Of a stretch of DNA of 64,000 nt, positions 26,641-38,100 are shown piece after piece. This DNA comes from Gadus chalcogrammus (lineage: Eukaryota > Chordata > Actinopteri > Gadiformes > Gadidae), in assembly GCF_026213295.1 (NCBI RefSeq), contig NC_079425.1:10919909-10983908 (forward strand), given 5' to 3'. Both the position numbers and the translations under genes were made by a program. Within the stretch, counting starts at the first letter, position 1. Each line of letters begins with the position of its first letter. The notes beneath the pieces are model-generated. The model was not told the origin of the DNA, did no database searches, and saw only the letters and a program-made list of their open reading frames with translations.

Positions 26641-27666
26641 CAATTAAAAACAGGGTTTCTACATTATGCAGTTTCAATGAATTTAAAAGGTATTCGTGTA
26701 GAATACAGGGGAAAATCGTTGCGGAGCGAAATCGCTGAGTGGCTAAATACTCACCAACCGATTATGGTCATACACCTTTGCATGTAGGCTGCATTCGTGT
26801 TGAGGCAGGACTACCGTATGCGTCTGAAGACTTTGTATAGAGGCCACAGTCTATAATCGCGTGATGAAGGTAATACTGATTAAAAAATTGAGGTGTCATT
26901 TGACATTGAACATTGGAGTGTTTAAATGCACTTCCTTTCAAGGAGATGGTAACCAATATGTTTCTGGCTGTGACACCAATACTGTTTGGCATTGTTAAAC
27001 TCTTGATTTTTCCTTTCCCTAATGGCGGTGCAAATAGTCTAACAAAGCAAGTTTGATGACATTGAAATAATGGTTTAGGAGTAGGTCGAAATAAGTGTTT
27101 TTTCATTATATTTGATTTGGCTGTATTTAATAGCCACTTTGTAGGCCATGAAGAGTATCATCTGACAACAAAATCACAGCAATAGATCAACAACTATGGC
27201 TAACAGTCTTATAATGTTGTGGCATTCAATTGTTGCTTCCCGTTGACCGATTTGATCAAATTTTTATGGAGTTGCAGCATCAAATTAAAGTGGTTCCAGT
27301 AGGACCCGTTGTCTAGGTCGGAGGAGGAGGAATGGGAAACTGTGTTTTTGAGAAAAATCTAAATGTGAGAAAATCTTGTCAGTCTAGGAAGTAAATGGTT
27401 CCACTTGCAATGTTGTAGAGCATAATAACCATCATATGACAACAGGCTCAATAGTATAGCATCAAGCGGATCCAAGATTAAGCCTTTTAAACCAACTTTG
27501 ACCTATTGGTGGTTCAAATAGGGAAGCATTTTTAGCCGTTAAAGATTGGCTTTAATGTCAATCAAGTTACAAAAACAGCCAGGGGAAGAAGCCAAGCTAG
27601 AGAAAGTGGAGTTAAACAACAGTAACAATAACAATAGGTGCCTTCACCTATGGTGTTTGACACCTA
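26641..27666. other. AT-rich unique DNA, no gene seen
   Basis: No gene or repeat end recognised. A short palindrome, ATTTGATCAAAT, lies at 27250-27261. The minus-strand frame at 27106-26768 has no recognisable motif. Confidence 0.5.
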
Positions 27667-27743
27667 ATTAATAAAAAAACCCTTTGAAACGGACAACGGC
27701 CTCAGGCAAACTATGGGCCCACCGGCTGCTTAAAATGTAATCA
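27667..27743 (+). repeat. Short direct repeat, copy 1
   Basis: Matches 29602-29681 over about 77 bp with few differences. Both read AATTAATAAAAA, CCCTTTGAAAC, CCTCAGGCAAACTAT and CCGGCTGCTTAAAAT in the same order. It ends 14 bp before copy B of the longer duplication. Confidence 0.88.
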
Positions 27744-27757
27744 CATTAACATAACGT

Positions 27758-28612
27758 CAGTCAGTCCCCTATCAACTAATTAACTCCTTCGACTTTAAAT
27801 AACACCATTGCATCTTCCTTAGACCGCTCCTTCTCATTGACTTGACACAAATACCTACCGACCATTAAGAAATAGAGTGATCAGAAGGTTTAGTGCATAG
27901 AGCAAATGGTAGTATTTCTATCTAAGACAGCATAAGTCATCCTGAGGATTGTACACCTCATGTCATCCAAAAATGTTTTGGTTAAAAGAGGTGTTGGTAC
28001 TAAAGCAGGCATTCTCTTGGGTGCTGTGCTTTGTCTCCATGCGTAACTTCAGTCTCAACCAGCAGCAGGTAAAGCTTCAGCAAATGATAGCCTTAGGGCA
28101 GTCTTTGCTGCAGTGTTCAAGTGCTGTTTGATCCTGTCTAACTAGGTTTTCTGAAACTCCAGGTAGCACTCATTGGGTTTGTTGTTTTGTGATACGCTTC
28201 CATTAATACTCCCCGCATACCACATGGATACATACAGGAATGGTTCTTTCCCTGACAAGTGTCTATAACTTTCCGTAGCATTATTGACACAATAGAAACC
28301 TTTTTCTCCTGACTTTTTGGTCACAGCAACATGATGTTGAGAGAGTAAAGCTAACATAAACCTCATGTACTCTAAACAAAATAACAATATTTAAAATACT
28401 GTAATCGTAGTACGCTAATGGACTAGTGATAACCAATATTTTAACAAAGATGGAACTACACATGACGGACACATGATATTTAAATAGGGTATTTTTCTAT
28501 GCTCACATCTGTGAATTAGTAAGAGTGAATTATGTTTAGGAATTATTTGGATAACCCCTTGTTATTTTCCTTTATATATATAATTGCTTTTGAGGTTCAG
28601 GATTTTGTGATG
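27758..28612 (+). repeat. Ancient direct duplication, copy B
   Basis: The partner of 23471-24180, offset by about 4.29 kb at the start. Strong identity begins at CAGTCAGTCCCCTATCA (27758) and continues with small indels to about 28215. It weakens after that, apart from CAGCAACATGATGTTG near 28325 and GGATTTTGTGATG near 28600. Both copies retain AGCAGCAGGTAAAGCTTCAG, which contains a splice-donor-like AG/GTAAAG, but no open frame leads into it. Confidence 0.85.
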
Positions 28613-29419
<807 letters not shown>

Positions 29420-29601
29420 AATAGAGTGGGGGGTCTGAGCAGGGTAGGCTGCTGATCTAGAGTTGATTTCTCCCACTAAGTGTGCAGGATCTGCTTGATA
29501 TGCTCTGCGTCTTCGTTTTGCCTTCTATAGGCTTTGCTGGCTGTAGCTTGTGGCGCTCCCAGTGGTGCACGCTCTTTCCACTAACAAAATGCAAAATACA
29601 A

Positions 29602-29681
29602 AATTAATAAAAACACCCTTTGAAACTGACAAATATGCCTCAGGCAAACTATCGGCCCGCCGGCTGCTTAAAATTTAATCA
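29602..29681 (+). repeat. Short direct repeat, copy 2
   Basis: The partner of 27667-27743. Followed directly by a TTTATTTATTTATTT-type run (29686-29704), a possible A/T-rich tail of an unrecognised retroposon. Confidence 0.88.
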
Positions 29682-29704
29682 GTATTTTTTATTTATTTAT
29701 TTAT

Positions 29705-32700
29705 TTTCCACGGCCATGCTCATCTTTTTAATAACACGATGCTGAGACTGTCTGGATACAAAGTTTCCTCTGTCAAGAATTACATGGGGCCTGTCAGTTC
29801 AGGGTCTCTCTCCCTCAGGGGGGGTTCCAGAAAACAAACCCAGCCAATTTGTTTGTAACACCTCTAACCTTTAGTCCTCTACCGATATCAGATGACTACA
29901 GGGTCTTCTCTGCACATCTACTGACCCCTGCTGCACACAGGACTGTATAAGGAGGAAGAGCAACCCTCACATTTACATTCACGCTACTTTGGACTTTCCC
30001 AAAATCAATATAACAGGTTTTGCGATCCTTTAAAATGGTGTTTAAGCTTAAGTTCGCAACAGATGCAACTGAAATGGCAGAATTGTTGTCAGCAGAGAGC
30101 GGGCACTCCCATGCCGCTATAATATTAATGCAGTCATGCATAATTTAATTATATTAAGACAGCGCTGCTGTGTGAGTGATGACAGAATGTCAAGCCATCA
30201 TCTAAGTGTCAATCAAGCACAATGCAATCCTAATGCAGGCTGAAATTAAACAGCAAATAGAGAACTGCTCATAGTGTTTATTCATATTATAGCACATTAG
30301 AGAATGGCATATTTTGAAATAAAACAATGATATCTGTTCAGCTGTGGTCCTACAGTACTTAACATTATGAATACGGGATGGCTCAATAAGCCATCTTATT
30401 TATAATTAAGATGGGCTGGCACGAATAACAAATTTAAGCTATGTATAATCATTAGGTTTTTGTTACAGATCTACAGATATTTAAAAACGTCATTAAAATT
30501 CCTGTTTTTTAAATTAGCATTATAGCTTTTTTGTATCTTTTGGCCTTGGTTGCTTGTGGAACAACAACAATAAATCCAAAAACATGGAAAACAAATCCTG
30601 GGGAGAACCCTACAATATTTAATCATTTTTTTACTTTAAAGTCTGTAGCTGTCGGTCTTGCCAATTCTCGGACTGGAAGGCAGGTATCAAAGTTCTGCAG
30701 TAATATTTAAATAGTATTCGCATATCCAAAACTAAGAAAGTATGATTTGGTTATCTAATGTTTGGTGAGGCCATTTTGATGATGGCTGGCGTAACCTCAA
30801 CTGAAACATTGAGCTGACACGAACTCAGCTGAGGTATGTCTTACGCTCTTACATATTTGTTTTTATTTTATATGTTCGCAACTGAGACCCACAAAAGTTT
30901 GAAATCCTAGATATATTACTTACTTATTATGATGGACCATTATAATGGTATAGTTGTATGACAATATAGATGCTGTCAAGAACACACATTTTCTTCATAT
31001 TAAGAAAAGTAAAGTTGTTAGTAGATTTGGTTGGTCATTTATCCGAAGCACTGAGCCTTGCCTATGGATAGCTGCGGGAAACCTAGATAAGTCAATTGAT
31101 TATTTTCAAGCATTTAAACCACGCAAAAGTCACAGAAAATTAGGCATCATCGAGCCACATATGTCACATATGATTCGACGTCCAGTCGGCAATGAGTTTG
31201 GGCGGAAGAATCAGATTTGACAATGCAGAATCTTGGTTGAAGAAACCCCAACACATTTGATTCTTTCTGCAGCATTATTCCAAACGAAGACCTTGGATTA
31301 CTAGTAAAAAGATGGAAGGGAAAAATATTTTATACTTCACACAAGTGAATAGAGCGCTAAAATATCAAGGAGACACATACAATTAGTGGGCTGAAAGTTG
31401 TTCTGGTCGCTCTTCACTTTGAAAAATATATATAATTAAATGAAAATCAATGTAACGCAAAAAAGAAACAAAAGGAAGGCCTTTATTGTAACACAGGTAG
31501 GTGAGGGCCTGTATAATTCGTTTCTGGTTAATAATACCATAAGAGTGATTAAGGAGGGTTATTATGCTGGAGGGGAAATGCCTCTAATGACTGATGACTT
31601 GAAATTTAATCTAAGTGTTATTGGTTCTTGTGCTTAAACACTGATTGTCAAGCTGTGGTCAAAATGTGTAGCCAGATAGCCTTATACTGTGGTCAGTAAG
31701 AGACAATGTGGGTGCATTGTTTTGAATGTATGACCCCCCATATGGATGATGGGATCTATGCATCACTGTTTGGTGGTTTATGTTGAAAAGGTCTTACTTT
31801 TAACTGAAACATTTAAAATGCATCGATCATGACTTCTCTCTGCATATATTTTTTTATTTTGAATAATCCTCTGCTTTTTCTTTAATACAATCCATAGTTA
31901 TGTAACTTGTGTATTGAGGAAAGCTTTCTTCTGGAGACTTTAGTTTACAAACAGAGGATGACGTATTCTATTCCATGTATTCAACACCTTATAACAGGCA
32001 AATATATTTTGTGCCTAGTTCTGTTTTTTTGGGGGGGTCTAGTTGTATTTTACACCCAACGCGGCCAATCTCTTGTTCTTACACATAAGTGAATCTGACT
32101 CTGAGATAAATTCCCCTTGGCAGGTTTTTCTCCTCTGTGTAAGAGCTTCCAGTTTTGTGCTGCTTGGCACTCTTCCTACTTTCTTAGTTATTAATTGAAA
32201 TCATGAGAGTCAACGCTTTCAGCAGAGGACTAGCTCAAGAACAAGAAATGCTTGAAATTCTTTGCCATAAATATTAACAAGCAATATATTATGCATATTA
32301 TTCTTTAAATACCACATAAAATGAGTTTTTGTGGCTTAATCTTAATTTTGCATATGCTTTTAAGTAATATACATTGAATAATGAATGCCATTAAATTGAT
32401 GGCAGATGCAGCATTGGTCCTGTCAATCAAATGTGTGCAAACCCCCTCTGACATGTGCTGTCTCTCACCACTTCCAGCTGCCAGCCCATCATTGTTCACT
32501 CCGACATTCCAGAGTGCTGGGGAATCTGCACACACTGTACTCCCCAGCACTTTTACATTAGCCCACTCAGTACGGGTCATTAAAAAGCACTGTACACGTA
32601 TCTCCACCAAGAGTGAAGCAACTTTGGAAGCATTGAAATATTCACCCGCATTGAAAAGTGTCCAGAAGGCCAGGGGTGAATTTTATTTATTCATTCATTT

Positions 32701-32917
32701 CCGGAACCTCTCTTGAACAACTTGAACGGATGCAGAGAAAACAGGATGCATCTTCTTCTTTTTTACGGAATGTCTTATATAAAAAAAAATGGTGCTTTGA
32801 ATAACAATGTGATTGTGATGTTTTATACAGAAACACAATCTTGGAAAACACCCAGGAGACTGTAAATCCTCAGTTGGCTCAGAGAGTCACTAAGGGAGGG
32901 GGACCGGCACTGTCCAA
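29705..32917. other. Unique DNA with candidate regulatory stretches, no gene
   Basis: No gene recognised. A balanced, repeat-free patch at about 30060-30310 carries ATAATTTAATTATATT (about 30140) and AGTGTCAATCAAGC (about 30206). The patch at 32370-32600 is listed separately. The remaining sequence is AT-rich with random short frames. Confidence 0.4.
32370..32600. promoter_or_regulatory. Candidate regulatory element with PBX/MEIS-type site
   Basis: A repeat-free stretch of balanced composition. CTGTCAATCA at 32420-32429 is the exact reverse complement of TGATTGACAG, the composite site known for PBX-MEIS/PREP dimers. ATTAAATTGATGG precedes it, and CATTAAAAAGC lies near 32579. Open frames run on both strands without recognisable domains. 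Function is inferred only from motif content. Confidence 0.25.
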
Positions 32918-32924
32918 CCCCCCC

Positions 32925-32955
<31 letters not shown>
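32918..32955. repeat. C24 homopolymer with (CA)n
   Basis: An uninterrupted run of 24 C (32918-32941) passing into CA units to 32955. On the opposite strand this is G24, able to form G-quadruplexes. It is also a likely sequencing and assembly weak point. Confidence 0.95.
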
Positions 32956-32958
<3 letters not shown>

Positions 32959-33127
32959 TTTTTAAACGCAAGGGAAGTTTAGGGGATGGTGCCTTTGATG
33001 TAAGCAATTTATAAGACTAATTTATAAGGCTAATTATACAAACAGGATAATAACAATGGAGAACGCCAGCTGCCTGTTTACCCTCCCTCTGTTTACAGCA
33101 CAGACAGGTCCTTGAGCCATAGAACGA

Positions 33128-33193
33128 ACACACATACGCACGCACGCACGCACACACACATTCACACACACATGCACACACACACACACACAC
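33128..33193. repeat. Impure CA/CACG microsatellite
   Basis: 66 bp of CA-rich sequence with a GCAC tetranucleotide core and single-base breaks. Confidence 0.92.
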
Positions 33194-35590
33194 TTGTCAA
33201 AACATCTAATTCTCAGTTGTTCACACAGAAAAGCCTAATAACAACAACAAACAACAATAAATTGTGCTTGACATCAAAGAAGAAAATGATTATGTATAGA
33301 AGATTCTCTCACAAAGTTTTTGTGAGAGGGAGCAGACACTTCCTGCTTGAATTAATAGACAACTCTACTGGGTGAGTGCTCTATAGCTGCAGGACAGTGC
33401 TAGCATTATTATGTCAACCCATTGCCTTGGGTGGCATATCTTAGTTATATTTTTCCACATATTTACTTGCACATTCATGCGTTGCCTGTCTTTTATCACC
33501 TAAATTGGCTCTTGTGTGATTGTCTCCCTGCGTGGGTGCTTGATTGTGCTCTGGAATTTCCGCTTTTCTGTTCTCTCAGGGTAAAAAATATAAATAACAG
33601 TCTACCGCTTTAAGAAAGGAGTCGATTTTTTAAAGGGTCAGAGATAACAAGCTTCCTTTCCAGTTGTACAATCGTGGGATACAAAAAAAACCTCAGATGT
33701 TCAAAAAAGTCAGGACAACGGTTGTGAATGTTTCATGCGAAACGCAGTTTCTTTTCTCTTACCTACTGAACAGAAGAAGAATACGAATCACTCTGTGCAT
33801 TTTCCTTTCATCACAGCACCAGGCCATTAGGCAGGCCACTCGCCCTACGCATTAGCAGCACATTTTGGAATCACAGCACTCCTCAGGTTCAAATAATGAG
33901 CATTCAATTATTGACAGTGGAGATAAATATTTAACAAAGATACTGGTGTTTCGCCTGGTTTGGACTGGTGTGAAGCATGGCGTCAGAGAAGATATACAGG
34001 CCCTGTGACCCAGAAACCAATCCTACCTCCTCTCAATGAAAATCCCCTAAGTTTGACAGGCTACTATATTTCGCATTGCATTTCAGTGTATAAAAATAAT
34101 TACCGAGCATTATAACGTTACCATAAACATTAGTGTTCCACATAGATTTAGATTCTACTTGTGGTCTACTTTCTAAAGTTAGAAATATACTGGATATTTA
34201 ACAGATATTCACGCTAGGAATTACAGGGATGTGCAACGCGGGGACTAAAGACGAGAACACCATATGAGTACTGTGTGTCTAGCGGTGTAAACCTGCCCAA
34301 GAGACGTTCAGGAAGCCGCACCGCTCTATAGAGCCATCGTTTGGTCAATATTTTTACATGAATGTGTTATTACAAAGTAACATGCCCTAAAGAGCAGATT
34401 AACTAAAAGTCAATTTAACCAGAAACATCTTACGTTTACATGTTTTTCCTAATAGATTAGAATCGTTGTTTAGAAGTGTATCCTGCTAATTCTTCAAAAG
34501 TAAAAATACCTTACACCCACTGATGTGGCATATGTTTGTTTTATGTGCAAACATATGTTTGTATATAATACTTGATAAACTGATTAAAGAGACTGAGTAT
34601 AATACAGTTTGAACTGACTATATCTGAAACCATTTTCACACCAAAAAAACCTTACCAAACAATTACATGTGGAGATTTAGACGTGAATTGGATTAGAGTT
34701 TTTTTTGGTACTTCTGGCCTCCCTAATACTGATTTGTGAGCTCAAATTGAATCTATCAAGGAATTAGGTCAGTCGTCTTCTCTGCGGGTGAAAGCCAACA
34801 AGAATCCTTCCTGAACACGATCATGTTTGATTCAGTCTCCACAGAGAGTAGGGCCTATTCACAAAAGGATCGTTGACAATGTGTGTTGGTGTTTAAATAG
34901 TACAAATAAATGTATATATAGGGAACACTATGGATTGCCGAGTCGTTCCCTAAAGTCTATGTATGGGAAGGACATCATCAGTTTAGGGGCTGGCAAAGGG
35001 GTAAAGGGCATATGAAGGCATTGACATGCAAATGAATCAAAGGTAACAGATCGCTTTGAGTGTGACGCAATCAGAGTTCAGAGAATGCACATGTAACAGT
35101 TTTTTTGAGTGACTGGAACTCTAAGAATAAGAAGTTATTAGAGAACTTTTTGTAGGTGGTGGGCCCAACTGCTTTCAGATACACAGAAAGCTATAAAAGA
35201 CCCTTCCTGTTGCTCACTCTCTTTTTGCCTAAAACTCAGACCACAAGTTCTGTCAGAGCTGACTGCAGTTTTATCATTGTTTGTGCTCATGATCATTTTA
35301 GTATCACATTATATCCTGTCATAAGAGCATTTTTATTGTATTCGTGCTGTTTTCGTACCATTTGCCATCAGAGCATTTTTGTCTTTCAGTTCTTTGACCC
35401 ATGGCCATGGGAGTCTGCTTTTTAGCAATTTATTTCCTTTGTAACTGGTACTTTAAGGTACAATCATAGACCATTTGTAAACACACAACCGTTATGATGC
35501 CTTAGATTTCACGTTATGGCTTTGTCATTGCTTGGGATTTTTGGTAACCAGCAGCACAGACATTGAGAGTGGGAATTGAATATCTCCTTC
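33194..35590. other. Unique DNA, no gene seen
   Basis: No gene recognised. Two small inverted repeats occur: CTCTCACAAA/TTTGTGAGAG (33306-33315 and 33319-33328) and CATATGTTTG/CAAACATATG (34529-34538 and 34548-34557). All frames are short and motif-free. Confidence 0.45.
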
Positions 35591-36149
35591 GCAGTGATCT
35601 ATGGCCAAAACCCAATAACATCAAAACAATATAACTTTATAAATATAACTGAATTCATTTACATTTTACTTAAAATGGTGACCAGTCTTTTGGATCGGAG
35701 CACCACAAAGTCCATTAGAGTTGATTCCTCCAGCTCACCAAGAGGAGTGAGAGTGAATTCTTAGGTAACACTCGGCCTAGATATTATAAGGTGGGATAGG
35801 AACAGGAAGTAAAACAACAGTAGAAAATCAGCATCTAAAAGAGAATCTATGCTGATAGATTTGTTTGAAGGTTGTCTCAAAATATAGCATTGCGCCCGGC
35901 TCGTCTTGTGAACGTTGGGTGGCCTCAACCTGGCAACCTGCCTGAGCTTTTAGCCTTAAGAGGAGGGAGTGGGTACAGACAACTCTCTGAGATTGTGAAT
36001 ACGGACTGCAGTACCCATTTTAAATGCACAGCATCATGTTAGATAAATTGTACCATTAAGGACGCCTCTTTAAAGTAAGAACACTGTATCTGCAATGGAA
36101 AAACTGGGCTTGCAGAAAATACTTACTCAGGAACTAAAACCCACGGCTT

Positions 36150-36227
36150 GCTAGTCTTCTTAGAGATAGTGTCTCCTCAGTGGATGAGTTGGTTCAAGTA
36201 GGAACACATATTGAGAGAGATATATAG
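36150..36227 (+). pseudogene. Possible gypsy gag fragment
   Basis: A 25-codon open stretch reading LLRDSVSSVDELVQVGTHIE, ending at a stop just after ERDI. The 'S(V)DELV..G...E.D' pattern is familiar from the region near the end of capsid in gypsy gag proteins. The fragment is short, and its position upstream of the protease trace is the main support. Confidence 0.35.
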
Positions 36228-36480
36228 ACTGCTAGGTTATATAAGTTACTACCTCAGCTGGAGAAAGGAAACAATCTGGAATGGTACCCTTCTTAAAACC
36301 GGTTCTGAATCTGTTGCATGTTCACCTTAGATCATGGTGCCAACACTATTGAGGTCCTACCATTGCCGTTACATACTGGATACCAGGAGCACATATACTT
36401 TAGTGCAGGAGTGCCCAATACGTCGATCGCGGTCGACCGGTTAATCGCGTGACATTCCAATGATCTAGTTTTTTAGTAAA

Positions 36481-36483
<3 letters not shown>

Positions 36484-36525
<42 letters not shown>
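36484..36525. repeat. (AT)21 microsatellite inside hAT
   Basis: 42 bp of pure AT near the left end of the hAT element, between its terminal sequence and the transposase remnant. Confidence 0.97.
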
Positions 36526-36528
<3 letters not shown>

Positions 36529-36562
36529 CTCCCTGTGGCTTTTACCAATTGATTGACAGAAA

Positions 36563-36940
36563 TTGTGTGTCAGACTTGGGCAAACGGTTTCAAATCTTTG
36601 CTTAACTCGAGCCAATCACTCCATTTTGATAGTACAAGCTGATATTGAGCTTAAGTCCAGTGCTCATGGACAATTTTGGAACTTACTCACAAAGGAAAAG
36701 TATCAAACCATCAGGAAATGTGCTAGCTCCTTGACTGCATTATTTTGCTCTACTTATTTATGCCAGTCAGCCTTTTCCCACATGAGGATTATTAAGTGCA
36801 AATACCATTTCACCATGAATAATGGTCATTTGGAAGCCTGCTTCAGACTAGCTACCAGCAGCTACGGTCCGGACTATGAGACCATGGCTGACTCCATTCA
36901 ATGCAAGTCATCAGAGTATGTACTCAATATATATATATAA
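36563..36940 (+). pseudogene. hAT transposase C-terminal dimerisation domain
   Basis: A 125-codon open frame. From about residue 35 it carries the hAT C-terminal (hATC) domain: FWNLLTKEKYQTIRKCA, then STYLCQSAFSHM, KCKYHFTMNNGHLEACF and SSYGPDYETMADSIQCK. This domain makes the hydrophobic dimer face of hAT transposases, and the order and spacing match Charlie/ZBED-type proteins. The family's usual Glu in 'LCES' is Gln here. The DDE core and BED zinc finger are absent, so it cannot be an active transposase. The ATG of this frame is arbitrary. The frame runs through the whole domain without a stop, which suggests modest age. Confidence 0.9.
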
Positions 36941-37149
36941 ATAAATATATGTTTAGCATTTTTAATGTAGATCATAGATCATTCTGACCTGGTCAGTTTG
37001 AAAGTAGCTCGCAAGCTGAAAAAGTGGGGGCACCCCTGCTGTTGAAGAAGGTTAAATGGCCAAAATGATGAATTGCAACCAGTTCAAGGCTGTTTGTTTG
37101 TATAAGCGAATGGGCATGTCAACCAAGCTCTTGGAAAATGTAAAATGGA

Positions 37150-37290
37150 TTGGTGTTTACATGGACATTCTTGGTTTGTCAGAGTGTACGTGCTCAACAA
37201 CAGCAATCTGACCCTTCCAGCAATACTGGGCCTAGATTTCTTTTCCCCAAAAATTCTGAACGTCTTCCAGGAGATGATAAAAGTTTTAAT
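37150..37290 (+). pseudogene. Retroelement aspartic protease C-terminal fragment
   Basis: One frame reads HSWFVRVYVLNNSNLTL and then PAILGLDFFSPKI. The 'ILGLDF' motif, preceded by a hydrophobic strand, is the standard end of retroelement aspartic proteases. The catalytic D-T/S-G segment is not visible upstream because the hAT insertion and further decay intervene. Confidence 0.6.
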
Positions 37291-37379
37291 TTGTCTGCAT
37301 GTTAGGCTCTAGCCTCCAGTTTGGAATCAGAGCAACTGTACCTTGTAGAATACATCCTCTAATGCAACTGGACACATCC

Positions 37380-37920
37380 TCAGTTTTGTAACCTTTGTTC
37401 ATCAGGTGCTTCGGGTCTTACATCAAACAACCATGCCCAGCAAACTCCACCGGGAGTGATGAAGTCCAAGCTTCCTCGCAGCATGTCAACAGGACATTAA
37501 TGACTAAGATGGCATCCTTTGTCAAAGAAAAGCACAACACAGGAAATACCTGGCTTCCCATTGTCTGTTTCTCTATCAATTCTGCTTGGCAGGAGTCGAC
37601 CTGTTTCTACCCCGTGGTGATTGCTCGTGGACGGAAACTAAAAGGAAAATTTGAGAGGCTCATCTGCCAAACTCCAGGAACAGAACAGAATAGCCTCTCT
37701 TGAAAAGAGTGCAAAAATGATGGAACAGGTCCACAGAAATGTAGCTGGAAGTCAGGTGAAGCAAGACATTACTATAAAACAAAACAACAACACTTATAGT
37801 TTGAAGACTGCAAGCTAGTATTGATCAGAGAGCATCCTCCGTCAAAGGCTGATTAGCATACTAGGCTAAGCTAGCAACAACGTGGAAGGGTCCAGCAAAA
37901 GGCTTGGGCCAGTGCTTGAA
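37380..37920 (+). pseudogene. Ty3/gypsy integrase core end and C-terminus
   Basis: Residues HVNRTLMTKMASFVKEKH, WLPIVCFSINSAWQEST and ARGRKLKGKFERLI (37482-37664) are the last core-domain helices of gypsy integrases, around the catalytic Glu region. A preceding frame near 37395-37450 gives VLRVLHQTT, matching the stretch before it. After a frameshift near 37690, remnants REHPPSKAD and LATTWKGPAK (to about 37915) correspond to the C-terminal GPY/F module. At least three frame changes make it a pseudogene. Confidence 0.85.
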
Positions 37921-38100
37921 AGGGGAGTTTTGTGTAACCCATAGGTTCCTCGAGGGGATATCACTCCAGGTTACCAGAGACAGTTAGTGAGTGATTCTAA
38001 GGTAACACTTCCTGCCAAGAAACATTCCTGCCAAAAAAACAAACAGGTAGCAAGGAGTCCATGTGCTCATAGATTTGTTTGCAGTATGTTTAGTAGGAAA

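Larger units (their letters stand above)
36406..37038 (+). mobile_element. Internally deleted hAT transposon
   Basis: The left end starts CAGGAGTGCCCA (36406). The right end finishes in GGGCACCCCTG (37038), the near-perfect complement of a CAGGGGTGCCC terminus. Next to the left end is TCGATCGCGGTCGACCGG, and near the right end GTAGCTCGCAAGCTG, both in the style of vertebrate hAT (Charlie/ZBED-like) ends. Between them lie a (TA)n run and the C-terminal transposase domain. At 633 bp it lacks most of the expected 2-4 kb, including the BED finger and DDE core. The flanking 8-mers CTTTAGTG and CTGTTGAA agree at only four positions, so the target duplication is decayed or absent. It sits inside the gypsy relic, so it inserted later. 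Confidence 0.85.
35600..38100 (+). mobile_element. Second decayed Ty3/gypsy retrotransposon, split by hAT
   Basis: Plus-strand fragments appear in retrotransposon order: a gag-like segment (36150-36227), the end of an aspartic protease (about 37150-37290) and integrase core to C-terminus (about 37380-37920). RT and RNase H, which belong between protease and integrase, are missing; only about 90-200 bp separate them. A hAT element at 36406-37038 lies between gag and protease. Possible LTR traces are a GAG(T)GA-TTC-T(T/A)AGGTAACAC block at about 35750 and 38000, each followed by ATAGATTTGTTTG (35857 and 38068), but LTR borders are not proven. The outer limits are approximate. Confidence 0.75.
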
